This document shows, piece by piece, positions 1 to 8,919 of a stretch of 32,257 nucleotides of DNA (position 1 is the stretch's first letter; each line of letters begins with the position of its first letter). The stretch comes from Gammaproteobacteria bacterium (GTDB lineage Bacteria > Pseudomonadota > Gammaproteobacteria > Steroidobacterales > Woeseiaceae). The stretch lies in assembly GCA_029862045.1 (NCBI GenBank), contig JAOTYE010000030.1:1-32257 (forward strand), written 5' to 3'. The notes under the pieces were generated by a model. That model ran no database searches, was not told the DNA's origin, and saw only the letters and a program-made list of their open reading frames with translations. A program made the translations under genes and the position numbers.

Positions 1-1628
<1,628 letters not shown>

Positions 1629-1639
1629 TGCTCAATGAC

Positions 1640-4600
1640 CTAACTCGCTGCCATTTTTACGGCTTCATCGAGATCGACAGAAACCAGGCGTGATACGCCA
1701 GGTTCTTGCATCGTGACACCAGTCAACTGCCGTGACATTTCCATTGTTACTTTGTTGTGTGTGATAAACACGAACTGCACCTTTTCCGACATTTCTCGCA
1801 CGATGTCGCAGAATCGCGCGACATTGGCATCGTCGAGTGGTGCATCAACCTCATCCAGCAGACAAAACGGAGCGGGATTCAGCTCGAAAATCGCAAAGAC
1901 AAGTGCGACGGCCGTCAGAGCTTTCTCGCCACCGGAAAGGAGCTGGATCGTGCTATTGCGTTTGCCTGGCGGGCGTGCCATCACGGTAACTCCAGCCGAC
2001 AGTAGATCCTCTCCCTGCAGTTCGAGATAAGCGTGGCCACCGCCGAAGAGCTTGGGAAACAGTCGCTGAAATCCGGCATTGACGTTGGCAAAGGTCTCGC
2101 GGAAACGAGTACGCGTCTCGCGATCGATTTTGCGAATCGCGCCCTCGAGTATTTCCAGCGCGTTGTTCAGATCTTCGAGTTGTGAGTCCAGGTATTCCTT
2201 GCGCTCGGACTGTTCCTTGAATTCATCGATTGCCGCGAGGTTAATCGGGCCAAGGCGCTCGATGCGGCGACGACTTTTCTCAAGCTTCTCCTCCCAACCG
2301 TCGATCGACGCAGATTCGTCCATCTCGTCAATGAGACTGTCGAAATCGAAGTCCGTCTGTGCAAGTTGCTCGGCAAATCCTTCGCGGCGAACACAAACTT
2401 CGCGCAGCCCCATTTCCGCTTCATTGACCTCGCCGCGCGCTTCTTCGACCGACTGATCCACGCGCATCCGCGATTGATCGAGCTCACGCAGCTCCGTTTC
2501 GACCTGCTCAACGAGCTGTCTCGCAGAACCCAATTCCTCCTCAACAGCGATACGATTTTGCAGCTGCTCCTCGAGCAACTTTTTGTTATCGGCCAATGGT
2601 GCCCGGCGTTGCTCAAGTTGCTCACGAATTTCGAGTTCCCGGTTCTGGAACTGCTCGAGCTGTGACTGCATACGATCGAGGTTTTGTGCGGCGGATTCCT
2701 TGCTCGTACGACGGCTTTCAAACTGAATCGTGATGTTCTGGACGGTTTGACGGTCCTCATCCGACTGTTCCCGTACGCGCTGCAGTTCACTACGCAATTC
2801 CTCGCGACGCGCCTCGAGACTCTCTCGCTGTTTGTTTAGTTCGTCCAGCGTCTCGACCGCCTGACTGAATCGGCGTTGCGACTCACGCAGTTGTTCTTCT
2901 GCTGAAATCTGGTCGTTGTCGACCTCGCTCGTCTCCTCGGCGATCGCAGCATGCCGAGCATTCGCTTGATCCATGCGATATTTTGCCGCATCGAGCGCAG
3001 CCTTTACTTCCGAGTACTCACTGAGCAATGAAACAGCGTCCTTTTGCACTGCTTCACGGCGTTCCTCAAGCTGATTCAGCCGCGTTCGGCCGTCCTGCAC
3101 CAGCTTGCGCGCGCTATCAAAACGCGCTTGCAGTTCCCGGTTTTCCGTCTTAAGGCGCCGCATATCATGTTCACGTGACAGCACGCCGGCTTTCGCGTCT
3201 TTGTCCCGCGACACTCGAAGCCATTGCTTGCCGAGCCAGATGCCGTCTTTCGTTATGACAGAGCCGTCATCGCCGATGACTTCACGAATTGACAATGCGT
3301 TGTTCAGCGAATCCGCAACCCGGACCTGAGCCAGAAGTCTGTGTATGGCTTTTGGCGCACCCGTAACTTTCGCCGCCAGCGTATCCGAGACATCGAAAAG
3401 TTCCGGATCGCCGCTTTGCTCCTGCAAAATCGTAACGTTGCCACTACGCAGCTTTGCAATGGACTCGGTGACCGGTGTGATATCGCTGACGCAAATCGCT
3501 TGCAGGTAGTCACCAAGAACTGTCTCAATCGCTCTTTCCCAGCCGTCGGCGACGTCGAGCGTCTGCGCAACCTTGCGGTTACTGCCGAGACCGGCGCCCT
3601 CCAGCCAGTCGTGCACGCCCTCATCGCCCTCGCCCAACGCGGCTTTTTGTATGGCCTCAAGTGACGCGTACTTTCCCTGTCCGGCTTGCAGCGCAGCGCG
3701 CCGCTCGTCAACAAGTCGTGTTAATTTCGTATCTTGCTCACGGAGTTTGCGAATCTTGTCTGCAATGTCGGCCAGATGCCGGTCAAACTCGTCACGCGCC
3801 TGCCGCTTACGCAGTTCCTGAGCCGTTGATTCATCAAAGATCGATTTGAGTTCGTCCGCACTTGCACCTGACTTTGCTTCATCAAGCTTCTTGCGACGCT
3901 CGGAGAAACTCTGAATTCTAGACTCTATCTGTTCAGCGCGTGTTTGCTCTACATTACGCAGCTGCTGCGCCGCATTGAAACTGCTTGTGTAGTCGTCCCA
4001 CTGCTGCTGCCAATCGGCCAGCGCTTCTTCAGTACCCTGTAACGACCCTGCCGACGACTTTTCGCTTTGACGCGCTTGTTCCAGTCCGGGCACCAACTCA
4101 TTCAACGTAAGTTCGAGCTGCGCAATTTCGCTCTGGTCCTTGTCGATATGCTCGCGAATCTCGTGTGCACTGTGCACCGCCTGCTCGAGATCGTTCGTTT
4201 GCCGTTCACGCAATTCATGCGCGTGCTCAATGGACTGTTCAAGCCGCGCAATCTCCGAACCTACCTTGTAAAACCGCCCCTGCACGTCATTGAACGCATC
4301 GTTGCGTTCACTTTGCTGAACTCTCGACGCCTCGATCTTCGCCTCGAGTTTTCTTTGCTCGGCGATCGCCGCTTCGAGGCGCGTCTTGCGCTCCGCCAGG
4401 TCCCGGTCGGCATCGTCCGCACGATCATCGAGGTCTTTGGCTCGCAGCGCCAATAGCTCAGCCGCCGTACGACGCTCCTGATCCTTGTAACGTCCATAGC
4501 GCTCCGCGGTTTTTGCCTGTCGGTCGAGATGCTTAATCTGCTTCTCGACCTCTTCGAGCACGTCCATTAGACGATCGAGGTTCTCTTTGGTGTGTTTGAT

Positions 4601-5149
4601 TCGGTTTGACGTTTCGCGCCGGCGTTCCTTGTACTTGGAAATACCGGCGGCTTCTTCGAGAAATACGCGCATATCTTCAGGCTTGGCTTCGATCAATCGC
4701 GAAATCATGCCCTGCTCAATGATCGAATAGCTACGCGGACCCAGACCTGTGCCGAGGAAAACACCCGTAATGTCCTTGCGCCGACATTTCGTGCCGTTCA
4801 GGAAGTAGTTCGAGATACCGTCTCGCGCCACTTCGCGCCGAATAGCCAGTTCGGCGTATTTGGCGTACTGGCCCTCGAGCGTCGTGTCGCTGTTATCGAA
4901 CAGTAGTTCGACCGAGGCAGCGCCGACGGGCTTGCGTGAACTCGACCCGTTGAAAATCACATCGGTGATTGAATCGCCGCGAAGCCGGCTCGCTGAGCTC
5001 TCGCCCATTACCCAACGAACAGCATCAATAACATTCGACTTGCCACATCCGTTGGGTCCAACGACGCCGACAAGGCTGCTGGGGAAAGTGATGGTTGTGG
5101 GGTCGACGAAGGATTTGAAGCCGGCGAGCTTGATTTTGCTTAATCGCAT
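1640..5149 (-). CDS. smc: Chromosome partition protein SMC
   Basis: SMC ATPase, the core of bacterial condensin, which organises and segregates the chromosome with ScpA and ScpB. The 1169-residue product is of normal family length. Walker A is GPNGCGKS at residues 31-38. Two long charged coiled-coil arms flank a hinge at roughly residues 505-670 (containing VADGWERAIETVLGDYLQAI). The C-terminal head carries the ABC signature LLSGGEK at about 1070-1076 and Walker B FCLLDEVDAPLDD at about 1096-1108, then VFITHNK. The start is ATG 5147-5149. It is divergent from dksA across about 220 bases and is followed after 10 bases by zipA. All ATPase motifs are intact. Presence of SMC rather than MukB argues against the enterobacterial/Vibrio branch of the Gammaproteobacteria. 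Confidence 0.98.
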   Translation of the reverse strand: MRLSKIKLAGFKSFVDPTTITFPSSLVGVVGPNGCGKSNVIDAVRWVMGESSASRLRGDSITDVIFNGSSSRKPVGAASVELLFDNSDTTLEGQYAKYAELAIRREVARDGISNYFLNGTKCRRKDITGVFLGTGLGPRSYSIIEQGMISRLIEAKPEDMRVFLEEAAGISKYKERRRETSNRIKHTKENLDRLMDVLEEVEKQIKHLDRQAKTAERYGRYKDQERRTAAELLALRAKDLDDRADDADRDLAERKTRLEAAIAEQRKLEAKIEASRVQQSERNDAFNDVQGRFYKVGSEIARLEQSIEHAHELRERQTNDLEQAVHSAHEIREHIDKDQSEIAQLELTLNELVPGLEQARQSEKSSAGSLQGTEEALADWQQQWDDYTSSFNAAQQLRNVEQTRAEQIESRIQSFSERRKKLDEAKSGASADELKSIFDESTAQELRKRQARDEFDRHLADIADKIRKLREQDTKLTRLVDERRAALQAGQGKYASLEAIQKAALGEGDEGVHDWLEGAGLGSNRKVAQTLDVADGWERAIETVLGDYLQAICVSDITPVTESIAKLRSGNVTILQEQSGDPELFDVSDTLAAKVTGAPKAIHRLLAQVRVADSLNNALSIREVIGDDGSVITKDGIWLGKQWLRVSRDKDAKAGVLSREHDMRRLKTENRELQARFDSARKLVQDGRTRLNQLEERREAVQKDAVSLLSEYSEVKAALDAAKYRMDQANARHAAIAEETSEVDNDQISAEEQLRESQRRFSQAVETLDELNKQRESLEARREELRSELQRVREQSDEDRQTVQNITIQFESRRTSKESAAQNLDRMQSQLEQFQNRELEIREQLEQRRAPLADNKKLLEEQLQNRIAVEEELGSARQLVEQVETELRELDQSRMRVDQSVEEARGEVNEAEMGLREVCVRREGFAEQLAQTDFDFDSLIDEMDESASIDGWEEKLEKSRRRIERLGPINLAAIDEFKEQSERKEYLDSQLEDLNNALEILEGAIRKIDRETRTRFRETFANVNAGFQRLFPKLFGGGHAYLELQGEDLLSAGVTVMARPPGKRNSTIQLLSGGEKALTAVALVFAIFELNPAPFCLLDEVDAPLDDANVARFCDIVREMSEKVQFVFITHNKVTMEMSRQLTGVTMQEPGVSRLVSVDLDEAVKMAAS

Positions 5150-5369
5150 GTGCTGTGAGACGCCATTAGCCCGTCAAATCGGGCTAGTGTAATGCAATTC
5201 CCCCAATAAAACGATTGTCGCCGGAAAAAGACAATGGTGCCGGAGGCCCCATTCTACGTGGCTTTGGGCACTTTGCGTACAGGCTCAAAATTCCCGAAAA
5301 AAATAGGGTTCCATGCTGCCGCAGGCAATGTATAATCCCGCCCTTTTCTCGATCTGGCAGGAGTTCCAA
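5150..5369. other. Divergent intergenic region between smc and dksA
   Basis: This 220-base gap separates the divergent starts of smc and dksA, so it should contain both promoters. A good promoter for dksA is visible near 5309-5336. Nothing as clear was found for smc. The short reading frames that cross it have no ribosome binding site and were not accepted. Confidence 0.6.
5309..5336 (+). promoter_or_regulatory. Predicted sigma70 promoter of dksA with GC-rich discriminator
   Basis: A perfect -10 box TATAAT lies at 5331-5336 with a weak -35 (TTCCAT, 5309-5314) 16 bases upstream. The -10 is followed at once by CCCGCCC. A GC-rich discriminator of this kind is the established signature of promoters repressed by ppGpp and DksA, so autoregulation is plausible. 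The first 11 bases, TATAATCCCGC, recur exactly in the predicted rimP promoter of this window. Confidence 0.65.
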
Positions 5370-6275
5370 ATGGCCGCAAAGAAGGCCGCGAGCAAGAAGC
5401 GGAAGAAAGCAACAGCCTCTCGAAAGAAACCTGTGGCGAAGCGAGTGAGCAGAAGAAAGGTCAGTAAGAAAAAAGTGGCCAGAAAGAAGCTTGCCAAGAG
5501 GAAGGTGAGCAAGAAAAAGGTGGCCAAGAGGAAAGCTTCCAGAAAGAAGGTAGCCAAGAAGAAGGTGTCCAAAAAGAAAGCCTCAAGGAAGAAGGTAGCC
5601 AAGAAGAAGGTGTCCAAAAAGAAAGCCTCAAGGAAGAAGGTAGCCAAGAAGAAATCGACCAAGAAGAAAGCCTCAAGGAAGAAGGTGAGCAAGAAGAAAG
5701 CGGCGGCGAAGAAGAAGCCTGCCAGCAGAAAGAAAGCGACGTCGAGAAAAAAACCGGCCAGCCAGAAGCGCCCGGCCGCCAGGAAGAAAGCGACCCGCAA
5801 GACGCCGGCACGTCGTGTCCGTTCGCGCGGCGACGTACTATCCGGCCCGATCCACGGTATCGACCCGTACAAGCCAAGGCGGGGCGAAGAGTACATGAGT
5901 GCCGCTCAGCTGGCGCATTTCCAGAAAATCCTCGGTGCCTGGAAGCGTGAGCTTATGTTCGAGGTCGATCGTACGGTACATCACATGCAGGACGAGGCGG
6001 CGAACTTCCCGGATCCGAATGATCGTGCGACTCAGGAGTCTGAATTCGGGCTCGAACTTCGTACCCGGGACCGTGAACGCAAGCTGCTGCGCAAGATTGA
6101 TTCTGCCCTCGCGCGCATCGACGACGGCAGCTATGGCTTCTGCGACGAGACAGGCGAGGAAATCGGGTTGAAGCGTCTTGAAGCACGTCCTGTTGCCACA
6201 CTGTCTCTCGAAGCACAGGAGCGACGTGAACTCGCGGAACGGCAGTTCCGAGATCGGGACGATCGCTACCGGTAA
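5370..6275 (+). CDS. dksA: DksA-type RNA polymerase-binding regulator with long lysine-rich N-terminal tail
   Basis: DksA enters the RNA polymerase secondary channel and, with ppGpp, mediates the stringent response. The start is ATG 5370, chosen because AGGAG (5359-5363) lies 6 bases upstream; an earlier ATG at 5313 precedes the predicted -10 box. The product is 301 residues, twice the usual 150. Residues 1-150 are almost entirely Lys, Ala, Ser, Arg and Val in repeats such as KKVSKKKASRKKVAK, resembling histone H1-like tails. A normal DksA body follows from about residue 165 (EEYMSAAQLAHF), with the coiled-coil tip motif DPNDRA intact (Asp215, Asp218, Ala220, equivalent to E. coli D71, D74, A76). 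The zinc finger is degenerate: Cys258-x2-Thr261-x17-Ser279-x2-Ala282 replaces the four cysteines, as in zinc-independent DksA paralogues. gluQRS overlaps its 3' end, as next to dksA in other gammaproteobacteria. Confidence 0.93.
   Translation: MAAKKAASKKRKKATASRKKPVAKRVSRRKVSKKKVARKKLAKRKVSKKKVAKRKASRKKVAKKKVSKKKASRKKVAKKKVSKKKASRKKVAKKKSTKKKASRKKVSKKKAAAKKKPASRKKATSRKKPASQKRPAARKKATRKTPARRVRSRGDVLSGPIHGIDPYKPRRGEEYMSAAQLAHFQKILGAWKRELMFEVDRTVHHMQDEAANFPDPNDRATQESEFGLELRTRDRERKLLRKIDSALARIDDGSYGFCDETGEEIGLKRLEARPVATLSLEAQERRELAERQFRDRDDRYR
5547..5681 (+). repeat. Three tandem 45-bp repeats inside the dksA lysine-rich tail
   Basis: Units at 5547-5591, 5592-5636 and 5637-5681 each encode KVAKKKVSKKKASRK or a close variant. 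The first two are identical at the DNA level and the third differs in a short stretch (AAATCGACC in place of AAGGTGTCC). Shorter, diverged copies of the same pattern flank them. Identity at the DNA level, not only the protein level, suggests recent expansion by slippage or unequal recombination. Confidence 0.9.
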
Positions 6276-7206
6276 CGCGAAGCGACCCACGCCCTACATC
6301 GGCCGGTTTGCGCCGTCACCAACCGGGCCCCTGCACTTTGGCTCACTGCTAGCCGCCGTCGCGAGCTTCCTGGAGGCTCGTCAGCACGGTGGCAAATGGC
6401 TGCTACGCGTCGAAGACATCGACCCGCCGCGCGCCGAATACGGAGCAAGCGACAAAATCATCGCAGCACTTGAGCATTTCGGCTTCGAATGGGACGGCCC
6501 GGTTTCGTATCAAAGCGCGAGCCGAGACGCTCATGAAGAGGCCATTCAGGCGCTGGTCCAGTCTGGAAAAGCCTACCCCTGCGGATGCTCCCGGCGTGAC
6601 CTCGCAGGTGCAGTTCGCGGGCCGCTCGGCGTCATCTACCCGGGTACCTGCCGCACCGGCTGCGAGGCCTCTGAGACAGCGCTTAGAGTGCTGACGGACG
6701 ATGCGCAACCAGCCTTCCAGGACCGTCTACAGGGTCGACAGGTGCAGCACCTTGAATCCGAATCGGGCGACTTTATTGTCCTGCGCCGCGACGGGTTAAT
6801 CGCCTACCAGCTTGCAGTGGTTGTCGACGACTACCTGCAGGGCATAACGGACGTCGTGCGTGGAATCGACCTGATGGACTCAACACCCCGGCAAATATGG
6901 CTGCAGCAGCTACTTGGCTACGTGACGCCCGGCTATTGTCATATTCCGGTTGCTGTCAACCGGCAAGGCCAGAAGCTCAGCAAGAGCCACGGCGCCAGGG
7001 AGATCCCGTTTGACCGCCCTCAAGGCAGGCTGGTCACTGCGCTCGCAATGCTTGGACAGAGGCCACCTCGCGACTTGAGCACGGCGACGTTGCCAGATGT
7101 CTGGGCATGGGCATGCGAAAACTGGAATATCGATACACTCAAAGGTGAAACGAGTATCGCACCCACTCCCGGTACTTTGGCTGAGGCGGAAAATGGGCTA
7201 TCGTAA
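6226..7206 (+). CDS. gluQRS: Glutamyl-Q tRNA(Asp) synthetase GluQ-RS
   Basis: This paralogue of glutamyl-tRNA synthetase attaches glutamate to queuosine at position 34 of tRNA(Asp). It has the Rossmann catalytic core only, with no anticodon-binding domain. Visible motifs are PYIGRFAPSPTGPLHFGSL (HIGH-type signature), LLRVEDIDPPR, the zinc site CGC...YPGTC, and the KMSKS-type loop QKLSKSHGA. I chose GTG 6226 because AGGAG lies 4 bases upstream (6217-6221). A TTG at 6178 would also be in frame but has no ribosome binding site. The resulting 326 residues fit the family (about 300). It overlaps the 3' end of dksA by 50 bases in another frame, so the two are probably translationally linked. dksA-gluQRS is a common gammaproteobacterial pair. 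Confidence 0.93.
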   Translation: MNSRNGSSEIGTIATGNAKRPTPYIGRFAPSPTGPLHFGSLLAAVASFLEARQHGGKWLLRVEDIDPPRAEYGASDKIIAALEHFGFEWDGPVSYQSASRDAHEEAIQALVQSGKAYPCGCSRRDLAGAVRGPLGVIYPGTCRTGCEASETALRVLTDDAQPAFQDRLQGRQVQHLESESGDFIVLRRDGLIAYQLAVVVDDYLQGITDVVRGIDLMDSTPRQIWLQQLLGYVTPGYCHIPVAVNRQGQKLSKSHGAREIPFDRPQGRLVTALAMLGQRPPRDLSTATLPDVWAWACENWNIDTLKGETSIAPTPGTLAEAENGLS

Positions 7207-7267
7207 GCACCATTCAACCGCCCGCGGCCGCTAACAGTGCGGCTCGCGCTTGCTACCAGAGACCTAC

Positions 7268-7657
7268 ATGATCACTGCTCGAATCATCAAGAAATACCCG
7301 AACAGACGCTTGTACGATACGGAAGAAAGCCGCTACATCACACTTGCCGACATCAAGGCCCTGGTCCTGCAGAAGACTGACTTTGTCGTCATCGACAAGA
7401 AAAGTGGCGACAACATCACTCGGTCGATTCTGCTGCAGGTAATTAGCGATCAGGAGCAAAACGGCGATGCGATCATGAGTGAAGACTTCCTTGCGCAAAT
7501 TATCCGTTGCTACGGCAATGTCGAGCCCGGTTGCATGGCCAAACATCTTGAACAGAGCCTCAGACAAGTTATGGCTCAACCCCAAAACCTGAGCAGCAAT
7601 GAGGTAATCAGCCAGTTTCCAAATCAGACGAAAAATTCCTTGACATCAGGGCCTTAG
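7268..7657 (+). CDS. phaR: PhaR-family polyhydroxyalkanoate accumulation regulator
   Basis: PhaR proteins bind DNA and PHA granules and repress phasin and PHA synthesis genes. The 129-residue product carries the signature N-terminal domain (residues 2-60: IIKKYPNRRLYDTEESRYIT, then LADIKALVLQKTDFVVIDKKSGDNITRSILLQVI). The following PHB accumulation regulatory domain is recognisable (EDFLAQIIRCYGNVEPG). It is shorter than the usual 170-190 residues because the Gln-rich C-terminal tail is brief. The start is ATG 7268; a TTG 18 bases upstream is less likely. No PHA synthase or phasin gene is in the window, so the regulon cannot be confirmed. It follows gluQRS by 61 bases. Confidence 0.85.
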   Translation: MITARIIKKYPNRRLYDTEESRYITLADIKALVLQKTDFVVIDKKSGDNITRSILLQVISDQEQNGDAIMSEDFLAQIIRCYGNVEPGCMAKHLEQSLRQVMAQPQNLSSNEVISQFPNQTKNSLTSGP

Positions 7658-7667
7658 ATGCTCTAGC
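7640..7667 (+). promoter_or_regulatory. Predicted promoter overlapping the phaR 3' end
   Basis: A perfect -35 hexamer TTGACA lies at 7640-7645, inside the last codons of phaR. Sixteen bases later is a weak -10, TCTAGC (7662-7667), followed by sequence leading into a run of hairpins and a strong terminator. The -35 is convincing and the -10 is not, so this is a moderate prediction. It would drive the small RNA described next. Confidence 0.4.
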
Positions 7668-7673
7668 GTGAAG

Positions 7674-7772
7674 CCTGCAACGGGGATACGCTCCCCCGCC
7701 CCCTGTTGCAATGCCTGAAGGAGTTCACACTCCACGGCGGGCCCCCTGCGCAAGCGGGGGGCCATTTTTTTT
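7674..7772 (+). ncRNA. Candidate small structured RNA of about 100 nt
   Basis: The phaR-yheT gap contains three hairpins in a row. The first is TGCAAC-GGGG (7676-7685) pairing with CCCC-T-GTTGCA (7700-7710) with one bulge. The second is GGAG (7720-7723) with CTCC (7730-7733). The third is the GC-rich intrinsic terminator at 7740-7772. A -35-like TTGACA lies just upstream. The layout of promoter, short structured body and terminator is that of a trans-acting small RNA gene. It does not match 6S RNA, SRP RNA, tmRNA or a tRNA as far as I can tell by eye. It could instead be a processed phaR 3' UTR. Confidence 0.45.
7740..7772 (+). terminator. Strong intrinsic terminator downstream of phaR / candidate sRNA
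   Basis: GGCCCCC (7740-7746) pairs with GGGGGCC (7757-7763) and the loop region can pair further. A run of eight T (7765-7772) follows. This is a textbook Rho-independent terminator on the plus strand. It lies only 9 bases before the start of the next gene, so that gene is probably transcribed by readthrough or from a promoter within this region. Confidence 0.9.
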
Positions 7773-7781
7773 GCCGCAAAA

Positions 7782-8783
7782 ATGACGACTGACACAACCA
7801 ACCAACGCATAATCCGCAGCGAATTTAAGCCAGCACGCTGGCTAAAACATCGTCATCTGCAGACTATTTTTCCTTCATTGCCATGGGCCTGGAGAAAACA
7901 CCCGCCATTGCGTCGCGAGGTCCTTGATCTGCCTGATGGAGATGTCACAGCCATTGACTGGCTGTGCGCAGCAGATGACTTGCCCAAATCGGCGCCACTG
8001 CTGGTCATCCTGCACGGGCTAGAAGGATCAGCCGAATCCTCTTACGCCCGAATGCTCATGCAAGCCGCCTTTGAACGCGACTGGCGCCCGTGTGTGCTGC
8101 ATTCTCGAGATTGTGGTGATTACAGGAACCGGCTGCCACGACGCTATCACGCCGGAGAAACAGGGGATATCCGCTACTTCCTGCAAACATTGCATGAGGG
8201 CGGCCAGAGCGGCCCGATGTTCGCCGTTGGCTACTCCCTGGGCGGAAATATTCTGCTCAAGTACCTCGGCGAATCAGGAACCAGCTCGCGACTCAACGCG
8301 GCTGGGGCAGTCTGCGTTCCGCTTGATTTGTACAAATGCGCAGAGGCTTTAAATACTGGTTTTTCAAAGGTTTATCAAAGGTACTTGCTAAGTCACATGA
8401 AGGATGCCGTGCGCCAGAAATTCGATATGCACACGGCTGCGTTTGACTGGAATCGGGCCATGCAGGCAGAGACATTTGCGGAGTTCGACGATGCCGTCAC
8501 TGCGCCGCTACACGGCTTCCAGGATATGCAGGATTACTACGACAAATGCAGTTCCGCGCAGTTCCTCAAGGACATCGCTCGACCGACATTGATTATCAAT
8601 TCGCTGGACGACCCTTTCATGACACCAGGCGTAATTCCAGACCAGGAGCGGCTCTCCGAGAACGTCTCGTTGGAGATCGCCGACGCCGGGGGCCATGTCG
8701 GCTTTATAGAAGGCGGAACACCGTGGCGGGCAGAGTACTACCTGCCACGGCGAATGCTGGGTTTTCTTGAATCGCAGTTTTAG
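7782..8783 (+). CDS. YheT-family alpha/beta hydrolase
   Basis: Predicted cytoplasmic alpha/beta-fold hydrolase of the YheT/ABHD1-3 group; its natural substrate is not known. The 333-residue product has the family N-terminus (HRHLQTIFPSL), the oxyanion-region motif LHGLEGSAESSY, the nucleophile elbow GYSLGGN with Ser152, the acid in NSLDDPFM (Asp276 or Asp277) and the histidine in AGGHVGF (His305). The catalytic triad is therefore complete. The length fits E. coli YheT (340). The start ATG 7782 has no clear Shine-Dalgarno sequence. The gene converges with pnp, and the intervening bases are filled by a 49-bp tandem repeat. Confidence 0.85.
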   Translation: MTTDTTNQRIIRSEFKPARWLKHRHLQTIFPSLPWAWRKHPPLRREVLDLPDGDVTAIDWLCAADDLPKSAPLLVILHGLEGSAESSYARMLMQAAFERDWRPCVLHSRDCGDYRNRLPRRYHAGETGDIRYFLQTLHEGGQSGPMFAVGYSLGGNILLKYLGESGTSSRLNAAGAVCVPLDLYKCAEALNTGFSKVYQRYLLSHMKDAVRQKFDMHTAAFDWNRAMQAETFAEFDDAVTAPLHGFQDMQDYYDKCSSAQFLKDIARPTLIINSLDDPFMTPGVIPDQERLSENVSLEIADAGGHVGFIEGGTPWRAEYYLPRRMLGFLESQF

Positions 8784-8803
8784 GAGCCCTACGCGGCTTC
8801 GAC

Positions 8804-8919
8804 TTCCTTCATGGAAAGACGGCGGCCCTTGCCGTGGCTAAGCAGCTTCCACTTCCTTCATGGAAAGACGGCGGCCCTTGCCGTGGCTAAGCAGCTTCCA
8901 CTTCCTTCATGGAAAGACG
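8804..8919. repeat. 49-bp tandem repeat derived from the pnp 3' end (two full copies plus 18 bp)
   Basis: Copies lie at 8804-8852 and 8853-8901, and a third partial copy at 8902-8919. On the minus strand the last lies within the pnp coding end and encodes SMKEVEAA and the stop. The downstream copies, read in shifted frame, still spell [14 protein letters not shown] then stop. The most distal copy has synonymous changes at its very end. Each full unit also contains the perfect small hairpin ACGGC-GGCCCTT-GCCGT (8819-8835 and 8868-8884). No T-run follows either hairpin. Confidence 0.93.

Noticed and set aside
5285..5896. Long minus-strand frame (203 codons) reading as hydrophobic FFLATFFLEAFF repeats
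   Set aside because: It is the antisense of the lysine-rich dksA tail (Lys codons read as Phe/Leu). It has no ribosome binding site, and the sense strand is explained by a known gene.
8804..8919. Possible CRISPR array from 49-bp repeats
   Set aside because: The copies are directly adjacent with no spacers, and the sequence is a duplicated pnp end.
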